This document shows, piece by piece, positions 50,306-59,043 of a DNA stretch of 64,000 bases. The position numbers were made by a program, and so were the translations under genes. The stretch comes from UBA8437 sp963582065 (GTDB taxonomy: Bacteria > Planctomycetota > Planctomycetia > Planctomycetales > Planctomycetaceae). Numbering within the stretch: position 1 is the stretch's first letter; every line of letters begins with the position of its first letter. The notes beneath the pieces are model-generated. The model saw only the letters and a program-made list of their open reading frames with translations, had not been told where the DNA came from and searched no databases. Location: contig CAUZRQ010000018.1 of NCBI GenBank assembly GCA_963582065.1, forward strand, positions 1 through 64,000, written 5' to 3'.

Positions 50306-51298
50306 ATGAACCGTTGGCTGACATGCCTGGGCGTGGTGGCGGTGTCCGGGGTGGCGGTGGTGGTGTGGTCGGCCGAGTCGGGGCCGCTGCGCAAGACTGC
50401 GAAGGCACCGGCGGCAAAACGTACGGCGAAGCCCGTGGCGTTGAACCCCCAGGGAACGGTGTTGCTGGACCGGGCCGGCAAGCGATTGCTGCTCAAGGCC
50501 AGCGTCTGTGCCCGTGACCGGGTTCTCGAGATGCTCTGCTGCCTGAAACGGACCAAGGAACACGAATCGATCCTGACAATCGATGCCCGTGCCGCGGTGA
50601 TCCATGCCGGGTTGTTGGCGCTGGGAGCCCGCCAGGGGACCGCGGTGCGTCACTACAAGGAGGTCGCACCCGGGAAATTGGTTCCCGACTTCAAGCCCCC
50701 CACCGGACAGCGGATCGAGATCTACCTGCAGTGGAAGGACAAGAAGGGAACCCCGCGGCGAGTACGGGCTCAGCACTGGGTTCGTCGAGCGACCCAGAGA
50801 TATTTCAGTGCACCGCTGGTCAAGTTGCCCACCGGAGTCGTGTTGCCCAAGGAGCCCGAACTGGTCTTCGATGTGAAGAACAAGGAACTGGTCTGGTTCG
50901 GACCAATGAAGCCCGCTCAGCGTGACGTCTTCCTGAAGCTCAGCAAGGACGCCGTCTTCCGGAAGGCGGTGACGCGGTTGTTCGGCGAGAGCCAGCCGAC
51001 CGAGATGCGGGCACACTGGGTGTTTGCCGGCAGTGGTTTCATCGTCGACATGCAGACGAAGAAGAAGAAGTACCTGGCCGAAAACGGGAACCTGATCTGC
51101 GTGGCCAATTTCCCCTCTGCTACGCTCGACATCGCCCAGGCCAGCAGTGACAAGGGGTCGAACCTGTTGTACGAAGCGTTCATCGAACGGATCCCGCCGA
51201 TCAATACGGAAGTGTGGATCGAGTTGATCCCGAAGAGTGGTCCGGTTGGGAAGACCGCGCCACCACCGCCCCCGAAACCGCGTGGTTTGCCGCGCTGA
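50306..51298 (+). CDS. Secreted YdjY-domain protein
   Basis: 330 residues. A signal peptide (WLTCLGVVAVSGVAVVVWSAE) is followed by a basic Ala/Pro linker. The YdjY domain is in the middle: GTVLLDRAGKRLLLKASVC, EMLCCLKRTKEHESIL, VIHAGLLALGARQGT. A partly related second half follows (AHWVFAGSGFIVDM). The family is common in planctomycetes and its function is unknown. The last 15 residues are Pro-rich. The DUF1571 gene follows after 214 nt. Confidence 0.9.
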   Translation: MNRWLTCLGVVAVSGVAVVVWSAESGPLRKTAKAPAAKRTAKPVALNPQGTVLLDRAGKRLLLKASVCARDRVLEMLCCLKRTKEHESILTIDARAAVIHAGLLALGARQGTAVRHYKEVAPGKLVPDFKPPTGQRIEIYLQWKDKKGTPRRVRAQHWVRRATQRYFSAPLVKLPTGVVLPKEPELVFDVKNKELVWFGPMKPAQRDVFLKLSKDAVFRKAVTRLFGESQPTEMRAHWVFAGSGFIVDMQTKKKKYLAENGNLICVANFPSATLDIAQASSDKGSNLLYEAFIERIPPINTEVWIELIPKSGPVGKTAPPPPPKPRGLPR

Positions 51299-51512
51299 GT
51301 CGGCCCCCGGGTGTGAAACTGGATAAACGGCGGTGATCTCCCGGGTTCGACCAGTCAGGTCGTCCTTCCGACGCCACGGGTTCACGCCGGACGCTCGCGT
51401 TGATCGCCGTGGCGCGGTTGTTCTTGCCGCCGACTTCGGGCTGGGATCGGGTGGACACCGGTGTCGATCTACAGAAGACCGACTTCCGCAGATTCTCACC
51501 GCAGGTGTTCCG

Positions 51513-52706
51513 ATGTCCAAGGTGTTCCAGATGTTCCCGGTTCGACAACTGTTCTGGTTGGTCCGCAGGTTGTGGATGCTGATCCGGCTGGTGTTGTTTC
51601 CCGTGACCTGGTCGGTCTCGATGGCGTTCCGTCCGTTCCGCCTGGCGTACCGGATCACCGTGGCGCAGCTCCCCAACGTGCTGGCCGCTGCGATTGCGGT
51701 TGTTTCGTTCGGTTTCATCTCGGCCAACTTCGGTTCGACGATCACCGACGCGGATTGGGTCGAAGACACCGACGGGGTGCCGGCAGTGTCGTTCGATCTC
51801 GGTGAAGATCTCGGCGAGAGCGTCGACTTCGGCGGGGGCGTGGACCTGGGTGACGAAGCGGACTTCGGTGACGAAGCGGACTTCGGTGACGAAGTGGACC
51901 TGGGTGACGAGGTGGATCCTGGCGAGGATGTCGCACTGGGTGCTGAGGATGAGTTGGAAGATGGTGTCGAGGTGGTGAGACGGTCGATCGATGGCGCGTC
52001 GGCCCGGATGGCACTGTTGATGAACGTGCTGATGCTCGAAAAGGCCGAGGCGGTGCTGGCCGGGTTGCCCGGCTACACCGCGACCTTCAGTAAACAGGAG
52101 GTGGTGGCCGACGAGTTGACCGACGAGCAGGTGATGCAGGTCAAGATCCGACACGAGCCGTTCTCGGTCTACATGAAGTGGACCACCGGTCACAAGGGCC
52201 GTCAGTTGCTGTACGTCAGGGGTCAGAACGAGAACCGAATGCTGGTCAAGCTGGGGGGCTGGAAGAAGAAGTTGCCGGCCCTGAAGCTCGACCCCTCGGG
52301 CTCGACGGCGATGAAGGAATCGCGGTACCCGATCACCAGGCTGGGCCTGCTGGAACTGGTTCGCGAGTCACTGGCGATCCGCCGCGGTGACCTGGAACGG
52401 CCCGAAGGCGTGCGATGCCGGTTGAGCGAGAACCAGGAGTTTGATGGTCGGCCGTGCTACGGGTTCGTCGTCGAATACACCGGCCCGGGGGCCTCGAAGA
52501 GATATCGAAAGACCGAGATGCTGATCGATCGCAAGCTGGGCGTGCCGGTGGTGGTCCGCAACTACAGCTGGCCGGCCGTGGGCACCGATGCCGCCGATCT
52601 GGATGCCGCGACGCTGCTGGAGTTCTACACCTACCGGAACATCAAGTTCCTGAGCGAGGTGGCCGGTGGCGACTTCGATCACGGGAACAAGGCGTACCGG
52701 TTCTAG
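51513..52706 (+). CDS. DUF1571 protein with Asp-rich hexapeptide repeats
   Basis: 397 residues. The first 60 residues are basic and hydrophobic (LFWLVRRLWMLIRLVLFPVTW, LPNVLAAAIAVVSFGF) and may form one or two membrane anchors. Residues ~100-142 are acidic repeats of the form GDExDL or GDExDF. The rest is the DUF1571 domain: GLPGYTATFSKQE, VKIRHEPFSVYMKW, and DGRPCYGFVVEY near 310. It resembles LolA-like lipoprotein-carrier folds, which is inference. The start is the ATG at 51513; the open frame to its left is non-coding in character. Confidence 0.9.
   Translation: MSKVFQMFPVRQLFWLVRRLWMLIRLVLFPVTWSVSMAFRPFRLAYRITVAQLPNVLAAAIAVVSFGFISANFGSTITDADWVEDTDGVPAVSFDLGEDLGESVDFGGGVDLGDEADFGDEADFGDEVDLGDEVDPGEDVALGAEDELEDGVEVVRRSIDGASARMALLMNVLMLEKAEAVLAGLPGYTATFSKQEVVADELTDEQVMQVKIRHEPFSVYMKWTTGHKGRQLLYVRGQNENRMLVKLGGWKKKLPALKLDPSGSTAMKESRYPITRLGLLELVRESLAIRRGDLERPEGVRCRLSENQEFDGRPCYGFVVEYTGPGASKRYRKTEMLIDRKLGVPVVVRNYSWPAVGTDAADLDAATLLEFYTYRNIKFLSEVAGGDFDHGNKAYRF
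51813..51938 (+). repeat. 18-nt tandem repeats in the DUF1571 gene
   Basis: Seven units of 18 nt, consensus GGTGACGAAGCGGACTTC. Units 3 and 4 are identical, the others diverge. They encode GDExDF/L and variants. Confidence 0.85.
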
Positions 52707-52728
52707 GGGCGGTTTGGCTCTCGAGTCG

Positions 52729-53571
52729 CTACAGCCTCAGGTGAGCGATCGCCTCGGTGGCCGACTGGATGTAGCCGATGTAGAACGGGCCGAACTTTGC
52801 GTAGCGGGCCGAGGCCTCGTCGAACCGCATCGTGTAGACGATCTCCTTGATGTGCTCGGGAGCCCGTCCCCACAGCGTGACGCCCCACTCCCAGTCGTCG
52901 AAGCCGGTCGAAGCGGTGATCAGCTGGCTGACCCGGCCGGCGAACTGGATTCCGCTGGTGGCGTGTTCGGCCATCAACTTGGATCGTTGCCCGAACGACT
53001 CGGTGTACCAGTTGGCCTGCGGGTGCCGGATCTTGGTCATCGGGTAGAAGCACTGGATCGGCAGCTCGGGGAAGTCGGGGTAGAGCCTCTGCTGGTTCAT
53101 TGCCGGAAGTCGCCCGGCGTAGGCATTCAGCTTGGCCTCGAACGTCGGGTCGTCCTCGGCCAACCCCTCGCCCTTCAATCTCTCGGCGTACTGTTCGGCC
53201 GTGGGCACGTATTCGGAGACCTCGGTGATCGACACGAACGACCACGCCGGCTTCAGGACCGACCCGAACGTGGTCGAGCGGACCGCCTGCTTCACGCGGT
53301 CGATGACCAGCGGGTCGGGGTCGAGCAGCATCAGGCCCAGGTCGGCACGGTGTCCGGAGATGACCGAGACCTGCAGTCGCTCGGGGGCTCCATCGGCCCC
53401 GGGGTCGAGAGCCGCGGTCAATTCGTCGCGACCACGGGCTCGAGCGTCGGTGTCGAGCCCGGCCAGAGCGGCGGCATCGACCTGGTAGTAGAGGTGGAGG
53501 CAGTGCCAGCCCTCGCTCATCCGGATGGTCGGTTCGGGGAGCGAGGCGGCGGCGTGTGGAGGACGGTTCAC
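52729..53571 (-). CDS. hemQ: Coproheme decarboxylase HemQ (chlorite-dismutase family)
   Basis: 280 residues. The C-terminal half has the HemQ signatures: YPMTKIRHPQANWY, RSKLMAEHATSG (the His is the proximal heme ligand), STGFDDWEWGVTLWG and MRFDEASARYAKFGPFYIGY. The N-terminal ferredoxin-like half is present but weakly conserved. It decarboxylates coproheme III to heme b in the coproporphyrin-dependent pathway. No other heme gene is in the window. Convergent with DUF1571, 22 nt apart. Confidence 0.95.
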   Translation of the reverse strand: MNRPPHAAASLPEPTIRMSEGWHCLHLYYQVDAAALAGLDTDARARGRDELTAALDPGADGAPERLQVSVISGHRADLGLMLLDPDPLVIDRVKQAVRSTTFGSVLKPAWSFVSITEVSEYVPTAEQYAERLKGEGLAEDDPTFEAKLNAYAGRLPAMNQQRLYPDFPELPIQCFYPMTKIRHPQANWYTESFGQRSKLMAEHATSGIQFAGRVSQLITASTGFDDWEWGVTLWGRAPEHIKEIVYTMRFDEASARYAKFGPFYIGYIQSATEAIAHLRL

Positions 53572-53686
53572 TGTGGAGAGTCCTGGTACTGGGTCTCGAA
53601 AGAGGTGCGGGCCGGAGGCGGTCGACTGATCCGGCAGGAGTCATCTTAGAGAGCTTGCCGAGGTCAGCGGAAGGCTCGCCCCCGGA

Positions 53687-55798
53687 TCAGCGGCCGGCCT
53701 TGGCCGGTGGCCCGAGCACGCGGACGGCCAGTTGCTTCTTGTCCCATTTCAGGGATTCGGCGACCTGCAGAGGGTAATCCCATCCCCCGGCCTTGGCCTG
53801 GTAGATCCGCACCGCCGACCGCTCGGCCGCCATCGCGATCGCCTGGGGAATGTCGAGGAAGCGAAGCACGTTGAGGTAGATCGGGCCGGTGCGATGGGAC
53901 CGTGGCAGGTGGTGCAGGTCGATGCGGCGGATGTCGGCGACGAACAGCGATGCGTAGAGAGTGATCCCGGCCATCGTCTTTTCGCCCTGCATCCACAGCG
54001 GCACCCGGCCCAGTCCGTCGACCAATCGCAACGCCCCGGCACCGCGAACCACGTCCCAGGTCCTCATGCCGTCGAGCGTCTGTCCCAGCAACATGAATCG
54101 CCGACGAACCTGGGTCTGTCTCCGCTCGGCCTGTCCCCACGCGGTCGGTCCGATTCCCCGTGGGGCGACGTACGCCATCCCCCACTTGAACGACTGCAGC
54201 ATCTTCTCCGTCTGCACGAACTCCGCCTTGTCGGGTTCGACCCGGTCGATCCCTGCCAGCCCGGGCAGAGCCATGCCGCCGCCGGCGAGGCTTGCCAGCA
54301 GGGATGTCCAGCCGTCGTCGTCGACGTTGTTGAGCACGACCAGGTCCAGGGATTTGAGAGGCAGTCCCTTGCGGTGCAGTACGACCAGCGGCAGCCGGAT
54401 TCCGGCCTGGGAGTTGAACCAGAAGGTGTGGACGGTGACGTCTCCGGAGGTCGCGGTCGGGCCCTGTTCGAGGTCGAGTCCAGCGGGACGTGACGGCCAG
54501 CCGCGAAACGACCTGGTCACCAACGTCTCACGCCAGGAGGCCGTCTGCCTGGTCCAGTCGTCGGGCGATTTCGGCACGGCGGGCGTGTCGGCCCTGGCCG
54601 TGAACGTCTCGCTGATTGCGGTGTTTGTCTCGTCCTTGGGCAGTTGTTTCCCGAACACCCGCAGTTGCTCGGGAGTGAAGAACTTGACCGCGGTGTCGGT
54701 GATCAGCGGATCCTGTTTCTTCAGGAATCGGTTGAACCAGTGGAAGGCGTGGACGCGGAGTTCCTGGGTGTCTTTGTGAGGCCCCTCGGTGATCTGCAGG
54801 CCGAGTTGCTTGGCCTGGCCGTGGAGTTCGTAGATCCGCCGGACCTGACTGTGGATGCGGACGACGCCGTCGAGCGGGAAGATGCGGTCCTTATCGGAGT
54901 TGGAGATCAGCAGCGGCCGTGGGGCGAGCAGCGCGGCCACCTGGGCGTAGTCCCAGCCGAACGTGTTGACCTGGAACATGCAGTCGCAGTGGCCCTCGAC
55001 ACAGCCGTCGACGACGTGATTGGTCAGATCGGTGATTCCGGCCACCGGGACGGCGACGCGGATCCGGTCATCTAGCGCGGCGACCCACCAACTGTAGGCA
55101 CCGCCGCCAGATCGTCCGGTGACGCCGATCCGCTCGGCGTCGATCTCCTTGCGAGTCTGCAGGTAGTCCAATGCCCGAATGCAGTTCCAGGCTTCGACCC
55201 CGGCCGGCGAGTAGCCCCGCGCGTTCCACCACCACTTCGCGTACCGATAGGTGCCGTGGTGGATCCCCTCGATCTCACCCAGTTGCAGGGTGTCGATTGT
55301 CAGGCAGGCGTAGCCGTTGCGGGCGAACCAGCCGCCGTGGTGCTGGTAGTGCACCTTGCTGCCGTAGCTGACCCCGTCCTTTTTGACTTGGCCGTGGCCG
55401 CAGACATAGAGGATCGTCGGCAACTGCCCCTGGCGTTTCTTGGGAAGGTAGAGATTGCCGGTGACATACAGCCCGGGTCGGGACTGGAACTGCAGCTTCT
55501 CGACGGTGAAATCGGGGTGATCGACTCGGCCGGTGATGACCGGTTTGAGCGGTGTCTTGGGCGGTCGGGGCGAGAGCCCGAGCATTTCGAAGAGCTGTTC
55601 CCGGTACTCGCCACGCCGGGCCTTCCAGTCGTCCAGCGAGCGGATGTCACCGAGACATCGGTCGGCCAGGCGGCGGGTTTCGGACCGGAAATAGGCATTG
55701 ATCGTGCGGTCGCCGACCGAGGTGTCGGTGGTGTCGGCTGCGGGAGAGGGAGCCGCGGTGGCCAGGAGCACGAGGAGAAAACTGACGGGGCGGTGCAT
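53687..55798 (-). CDS. Large secreted alpha/beta hydrolase (acetyl xylan esterase/prolyl-oligopeptidase-like)
   Basis: 703 residues with a signal peptide (FLLVLLATAAPSPAAD). The first ~400 residues are an alpha/beta hydrolase: ILYVCGHGQVKKDG oxyanion region, nucleophile in GVTGRSGGGAYSW, and an acidic residue in LISNSDKDRIFPLDG. The second part (about 420-703) is a further beta/alpha region without a clear nucleophile, perhaps a degenerate second hydrolase domain. Planctomycete homologues act on plant or algal glycan esters by inference only. The start ATG at 55798 has the signal peptide; the longer frame upstream does not. It precedes hemQ on the same strand. Confidence 0.88.
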   Translation of the reverse strand: MHRPVSFLLVLLATAAPSPAADTTDTSVGDRTINAYFRSETRRLADRCLGDIRSLDDWKARRGEYREQLFEMLGLSPRPPKTPLKPVITGRVDHPDFTVEKLQFQSRPGLYVTGNLYLPKKRQGQLPTILYVCGHGQVKKDGVSYGSKVHYQHHGGWFARNGYACLTIDTLQLGEIEGIHHGTYRYAKWWWNARGYSPAGVEAWNCIRALDYLQTRKEIDAERIGVTGRSGGGAYSWWVAALDDRIRVAVPVAGITDLTNHVVDGCVEGHCDCMFQVNTFGWDYAQVAALLAPRPLLISNSDKDRIFPLDGVVRIHSQVRRIYELHGQAKQLGLQITEGPHKDTQELRVHAFHWFNRFLKKQDPLITDTAVKFFTPEQLRVFGKQLPKDETNTAISETFTARADTPAVPKSPDDWTRQTASWRETLVTRSFRGWPSRPAGLDLEQGPTATSGDVTVHTFWFNSQAGIRLPLVVLHRKGLPLKSLDLVVLNNVDDDGWTSLLASLAGGGMALPGLAGIDRVEPDKAEFVQTEKMLQSFKWGMAYVAPRGIGPTAWGQAERRQTQVRRRFMLLGQTLDGMRTWDVVRGAGALRLVDGLGRVPLWMQGEKTMAGITLYASLFVADIRRIDLHHLPRSHRTGPIYLNVLRFLDIPQAIAMAAERSAVRIYQAKAGGWDYPLQVAESLKWDKKQLAVRVLGPPAKAGR

Positions 55799-55897
55799 GG
55801 GCGGACGTCCTGCTCGGTGTGACGGGTTGCAGGCACTCCACCAAGAACGCGGCATTGTTGCAAGCGGCGGCGGCAAGTGAATCTCGGGGAACGGTTC

Positions 55898-55906
55898 TGC
55901 TATAGT
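55898..55906 (+). promoter_or_regulatory. Extended -10 (TGCTATAGT) for the Usp gene
   Basis: A TGN-TATAGT element 56 nt before the ATG at 55963. No -35 is clear, as is common with an extended -10. Confidence 0.35.
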
Positions 55907-55962
55907 GCCCACCGCTGGGAACGTTTCGAGAACGGGCAGGTTGTCGCGGACGGGGTCCACAG

Positions 55963-56817
55963 ATGAGCCGACTTGACCAGATCGATGAATTCGAATCGCT
56001 GTTCCGGCGATCCGAGCGCGAGGAGTTCGTCTTCGCCGACATCCCGATTGAATCGGTGGCCTTGGTCACCGGTGATGAGTCCAACCAGTCGGTGCAGGAC
56101 TCGCTGAAGCGGTTTCTGCCGCGGATCGGTGAAGCCGCCGCCTGGCACGGGATCGGCAGTGGCGATTTCAGCAACGTGGCCGAACTGCTCGAGCAGATCG
56201 ACGCCCAGCAGGTCGACCTGGTGGTGACCCGTCGTCACCTGCAGGAGGAGAATCTCTCGCCCCAGCACAGTCTCGGCGTCTATCTTGATGAACTCACACA
56301 GCGGACCTCCATTCCGGTGCTGGTGCTGCCCGGTACCGCACGGACGCCATTGGAGTTGTCGACCGAGCCGTGCCGCCGGGTGATGATGGTGGCCGATCAC
56401 ATCAGCGGTGATCACCGTTTGATCAACTACGGCATGCGGATGTGCACCGAGGGGGGTACCGTCTGGCTGTGTCACATCGAGGACGACATGGTCTTTCGAC
56501 GGTTTGTTCATGCGATCGAGCAGATTCCGGAGATCACCAGCGAACCGGGAGCGACGCTGCTGGAGGAACAGTTGTTGAAGGAAGCCCGGGACTTTATCGA
56601 GACGTGTTTCGGGACGTTGCGCGACGAGGGGCCGAACGTGTCGTTGAAGAGCCACGTGGCGATGGGTCATCACGTGACCGAATACCGCCGGCTGATCGAC
56701 GAGAACGAGATCGAGTTGCTGGTGGCCAATACCAAGGACGACGACCAGTTGGCGATGCACGGAATGGCTTACTCGTTGTCGGTTGAATTGACCGACGTGC
56801 CGATGCTGTTGCTGTGA
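55963..56817 (+). CDS. Universal-stress-protein-like protein (two Usp-type halves)
   Basis: 284 residues. Two alternating beta/alpha halves are seen; the first ends TSIPVLVLPGT, the second begins CRRVMMVADHISGDH and ends LTDVPMLLL, both typical Usp strand endings. The ATP-binding G-x2-G-x9-G(S/T) signature is not evident, so ATP binding is doubtful. The antiporter follows after 28 nt on the same strand; Usp domains often regulate ion transporters, so this may modulate it (inference). Confidence 0.75.
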   Translation: MSRLDQIDEFESLFRRSEREEFVFADIPIESVALVTGDESNQSVQDSLKRFLPRIGEAAAWHGIGSGDFSNVAELLEQIDAQQVDLVVTRRHLQEENLSPQHSLGVYLDELTQRTSIPVLVLPGTARTPLELSTEPCRRVMMVADHISGDHRLINYGMRMCTEGGTVWLCHIEDDMVFRRFVHAIEQIPEITSEPGATLLEEQLLKEARDFIETCFGTLRDEGPNVSLKSHVAMGHHVTEYRRLIDENEIELLVANTKDDDQLAMHGMAYSLSVELTDVPMLLL

Positions 56818-56845
56818 GCAGCGCGAATTGGACGGATGGAGCAGA

Positions 56846-58318
56846 ATGGGTTCGATGACCGGACTGTTGCTGGCGAATGCCGAGGCGGCTCAGGTTGCGG
56901 GTGGCCACGAGGTGTCGGGCGGAGTGACGGCGGTGTTTGCGCTCCTGCTGTTGGCGATGATCGCGGCGCTGGCGTTGGAGGAGAAGATTCACGCCAAGAA
57001 GTCGGTGATCGTGGGTGTTTTCGCCGGGAGTTGCCTGGTGCTGGCAACGGCACTGGACCTGCTGCCCTTCGGCAAGGTGACCTTGCCGCCTCTGGCCGGT
57101 GAGGCGGAAGGCCACTCGATCGAGATGCCGGTCTACATCCCGGCGATCGACTGGGGCGTGATCACGATCATCCTGGGGGCCAGCCTGTTCGTCGAGGTGA
57201 CCAGCCGATCGGGGGTCTTCACGTGGATGGCCATCAGCCTGACGAAGAAGTCGGGAGGTGATCCGTGGAAACTGCTGTTGGCCTACGGGATCCTGACCGT
57301 CGTCTTCTCGGCGATGCTCAACAATGTCACCGCGATGATCATCATCGGCAGCCTGACCGGCGTGTCGCTGACGAAGCTGAAGCGGACCGACCTGCTGCTG
57401 GGTTTCCTGGTGGTCGAGGGGTTGTTGACCAACGTCGGCGGGTTGCTGACGCTGATTTCGAGTGTGCCGAACATCATCGTCGGCGGGATTGCCGGGATCG
57501 GATTTGTCGACTTCTTCCTGGTGGCGGCACCCTACGTGGTGATTGCCACGGCGACGACCCTGTGGATGGGTCGCTGGAAGTTCGGCATCCACGGATTAAA
57601 GGGTGAAGAGGAACGAGCCGCGGCCAAGGCGTTGGTGGCGGGGTTTGACGAAAACGAGAGTGTGCCGAGCCGGAAGTTCTTCTGGTTCTCGATTGGAGCG
57701 TTGGTCCTGTTTGTCGCCTTCCTGGCCGGCCAGAGCGTGCTGCCGGTGCTCAAGGAACTGGGCATGGGCTTCGTGGCACTGTCGTTCGCCGGGTTGGTGC
57801 TGATCGCCTACAAGCACGAGGTCGACAAGTTCTACCAGGCGATCGACTGGGACCTGCTGGCATTTTTTGCCGGCCTGTTCGTGGTGATCAACACGATGGA
57901 GCACGCCCAGGTCCTGGCGGTGATCGGATCGGGCATCGAGGCGATGATCGGGGCGGGGGTCAACCTGGGGACCGGCCTGCTGTTGGTCGCCTCGGCGGTG
58001 GCCAGTTCGGTCACAGACAACATCCCCCTGGCCGCCATGCTGGCCAAGATTCTCAAGAACAACCCCGCCGATTACTCGGCCAATGCCCCGTACTGGTGGA
58101 GCGTGATCTTCGGGGCCAACCTCGGTGGGAACATCACGCCGATCGGATCGGCGTCGACGGTGGTTGCGATGACGATCATCAGCAAGCACAAGTTGCCCTT
58201 GTCGTTCGTGGGTTTCGTCAAGTTGGCATCCCTGTTCGCCGTGGTGCAGATCATCATTGCCGTGGTCTACGTGGTCGGGTTGACGATGGCCGGAGTGTTC
58301 AGCGTGACCAGCGGCTGA
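56846..58318 (+). CDS. NhaD/ArsB-type ion transporter (probable Na+/H+ antiporter)
   Basis: 490 residues with about 12 membrane spans of the ion-transporter superfamily. It has the conserved FSAMLNNVTAMIII helix break, the LLTNVGGLLTLISSVPN motif, AIDWDLLAFFAGLFVV, and FGANLGGNITPIGSAST. The SSVTDNIPLAAML segment is another NhaD/ArsB hallmark. Sodium/proton exchange is more likely than arsenite transport because no ars genes are near. The ATG at 56846 is preferred over a TTG at 56828; GGAG lies just before it. Confidence 0.92.
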   Translation: MGSMTGLLLANAEAAQVAGGHEVSGGVTAVFALLLLAMIAALALEEKIHAKKSVIVGVFAGSCLVLATALDLLPFGKVTLPPLAGEAEGHSIEMPVYIPAIDWGVITIILGASLFVEVTSRSGVFTWMAISLTKKSGGDPWKLLLAYGILTVVFSAMLNNVTAMIIIGSLTGVSLTKLKRTDLLLGFLVVEGLLTNVGGLLTLISSVPNIIVGGIAGIGFVDFFLVAAPYVVIATATTLWMGRWKFGIHGLKGEEERAAAKALVAGFDENESVPSRKFFWFSIGALVLFVAFLAGQSVLPVLKELGMGFVALSFAGLVLIAYKHEVDKFYQAIDWDLLAFFAGLFVVINTMEHAQVLAVIGSGIEAMIGAGVNLGTGLLLVASAVASSVTDNIPLAAMLAKILKNNPADYSANAPYWWSVIFGANLGGNITPIGSASTVVAMTIISKHKLPLSFVGFVKLASLFAVVQIIIAVVYVVGLTMAGVFSVTSG

Positions 58319-58350
58319 TCCGGCGCGAGGCTTCCTTCCGGCGAATCGAC

Positions 58351-59043
58351 ATGTCCACGCGCTCACTCCGTTTTCGGATCGCCTGCGAAGCCGCCCGGTT
58401 GCTGGCGGTTCGTCGCGAGAGTGATTTCTTCGGGGCCAGGCGGGCGGCCGCCCGGGCGATCTGTGGAGGTTGGGCCCGGTCGGGAGATCTGCCGACCGAT
58501 CTGGAGATCCGCGAGGCGTTGCAAAGGCTGGTGCCAGTCGAGACGCTCGAGGAGGGGGCATCGGATTCCTCGGAGCGATTTGCAGCGTTCTGGTCGTTGC
58601 TGGAACCGCTCGAGTCGATTCACCAGCCGCGGAACAGCCATCCCGAAGGGGATGTGCTTTACCACAGCCTGCAGGTCTACGAACTGATCCGTCAGCTGCG
58701 GCCCTACGATGTTGATCTGCAGTTGGCGGCCCTGTTGCACGATGTGGGCAAGGGCATCGATCCGGCCGACCATGTCGCGGCCGGCCTGGCCGTTCTCAAC
58801 GGTCTGATCAGCGAACGAACAGCCTGGCTGATCGAACATCATCTCGAGGCCCGCCGCCGCCGCGAGGGGACCCTGGGAGTGCGGGCGGCCAGGCGGTTGC
58901 GGAACCACGAGTGTTATGAGGAACTGGACCTGTTGTGCGAGTGCGACCGCGATGGTCGAGTGCCCGGGGCAATCGTCCCCGAACTCGACGAGGCACTGGA
59001 GGCCATCCACCAACTGGAAGAATCGATGGGAGAGTTGCCGTGA
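58351..59043 (+). CDS. HD-domain phosphohydrolase
   Basis: 230 residues. The metal ligands are H105 in LYHSLQVYEL and the H130-D131 pair in ALLHDVGKG. The C-terminal half is helical. It resembles the HD part of tRNA nucleotidyltransferases and of signalling phosphohydrolases; a cyclic-nucleotide or nucleotide substrate is possible. The SxxK fusion gene begins in the GTGA overlap with its stop, so translation is coupled. It follows the antiporter after 32 nt. Confidence 0.88.
   Translation: MSTRSLRFRIACEAARLLAVRRESDFFGARRAAARAICGGWARSGDLPTDLEIREALQRLVPVETLEEGASDSSERFAAFWSLLEPLESIHQPRNSHPEGDVLYHSLQVYELIRQLRPYDVDLQLAALLHDVGKGIDPADHVAAGLAVLNGLISERTAWLIEHHLEARRRREGTLGVRAARRLRNHECYEELDLLCECDRDGRVPGAIVPELDEALEAIHQLEESMGELP

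Noticed and set aside
56846..58318. Arsenite pump ArsB
   Set aside because: Same superfamily, but no arsR, arsA or arsC in the neighbourhood and the sequence motifs are shared with NhaD.
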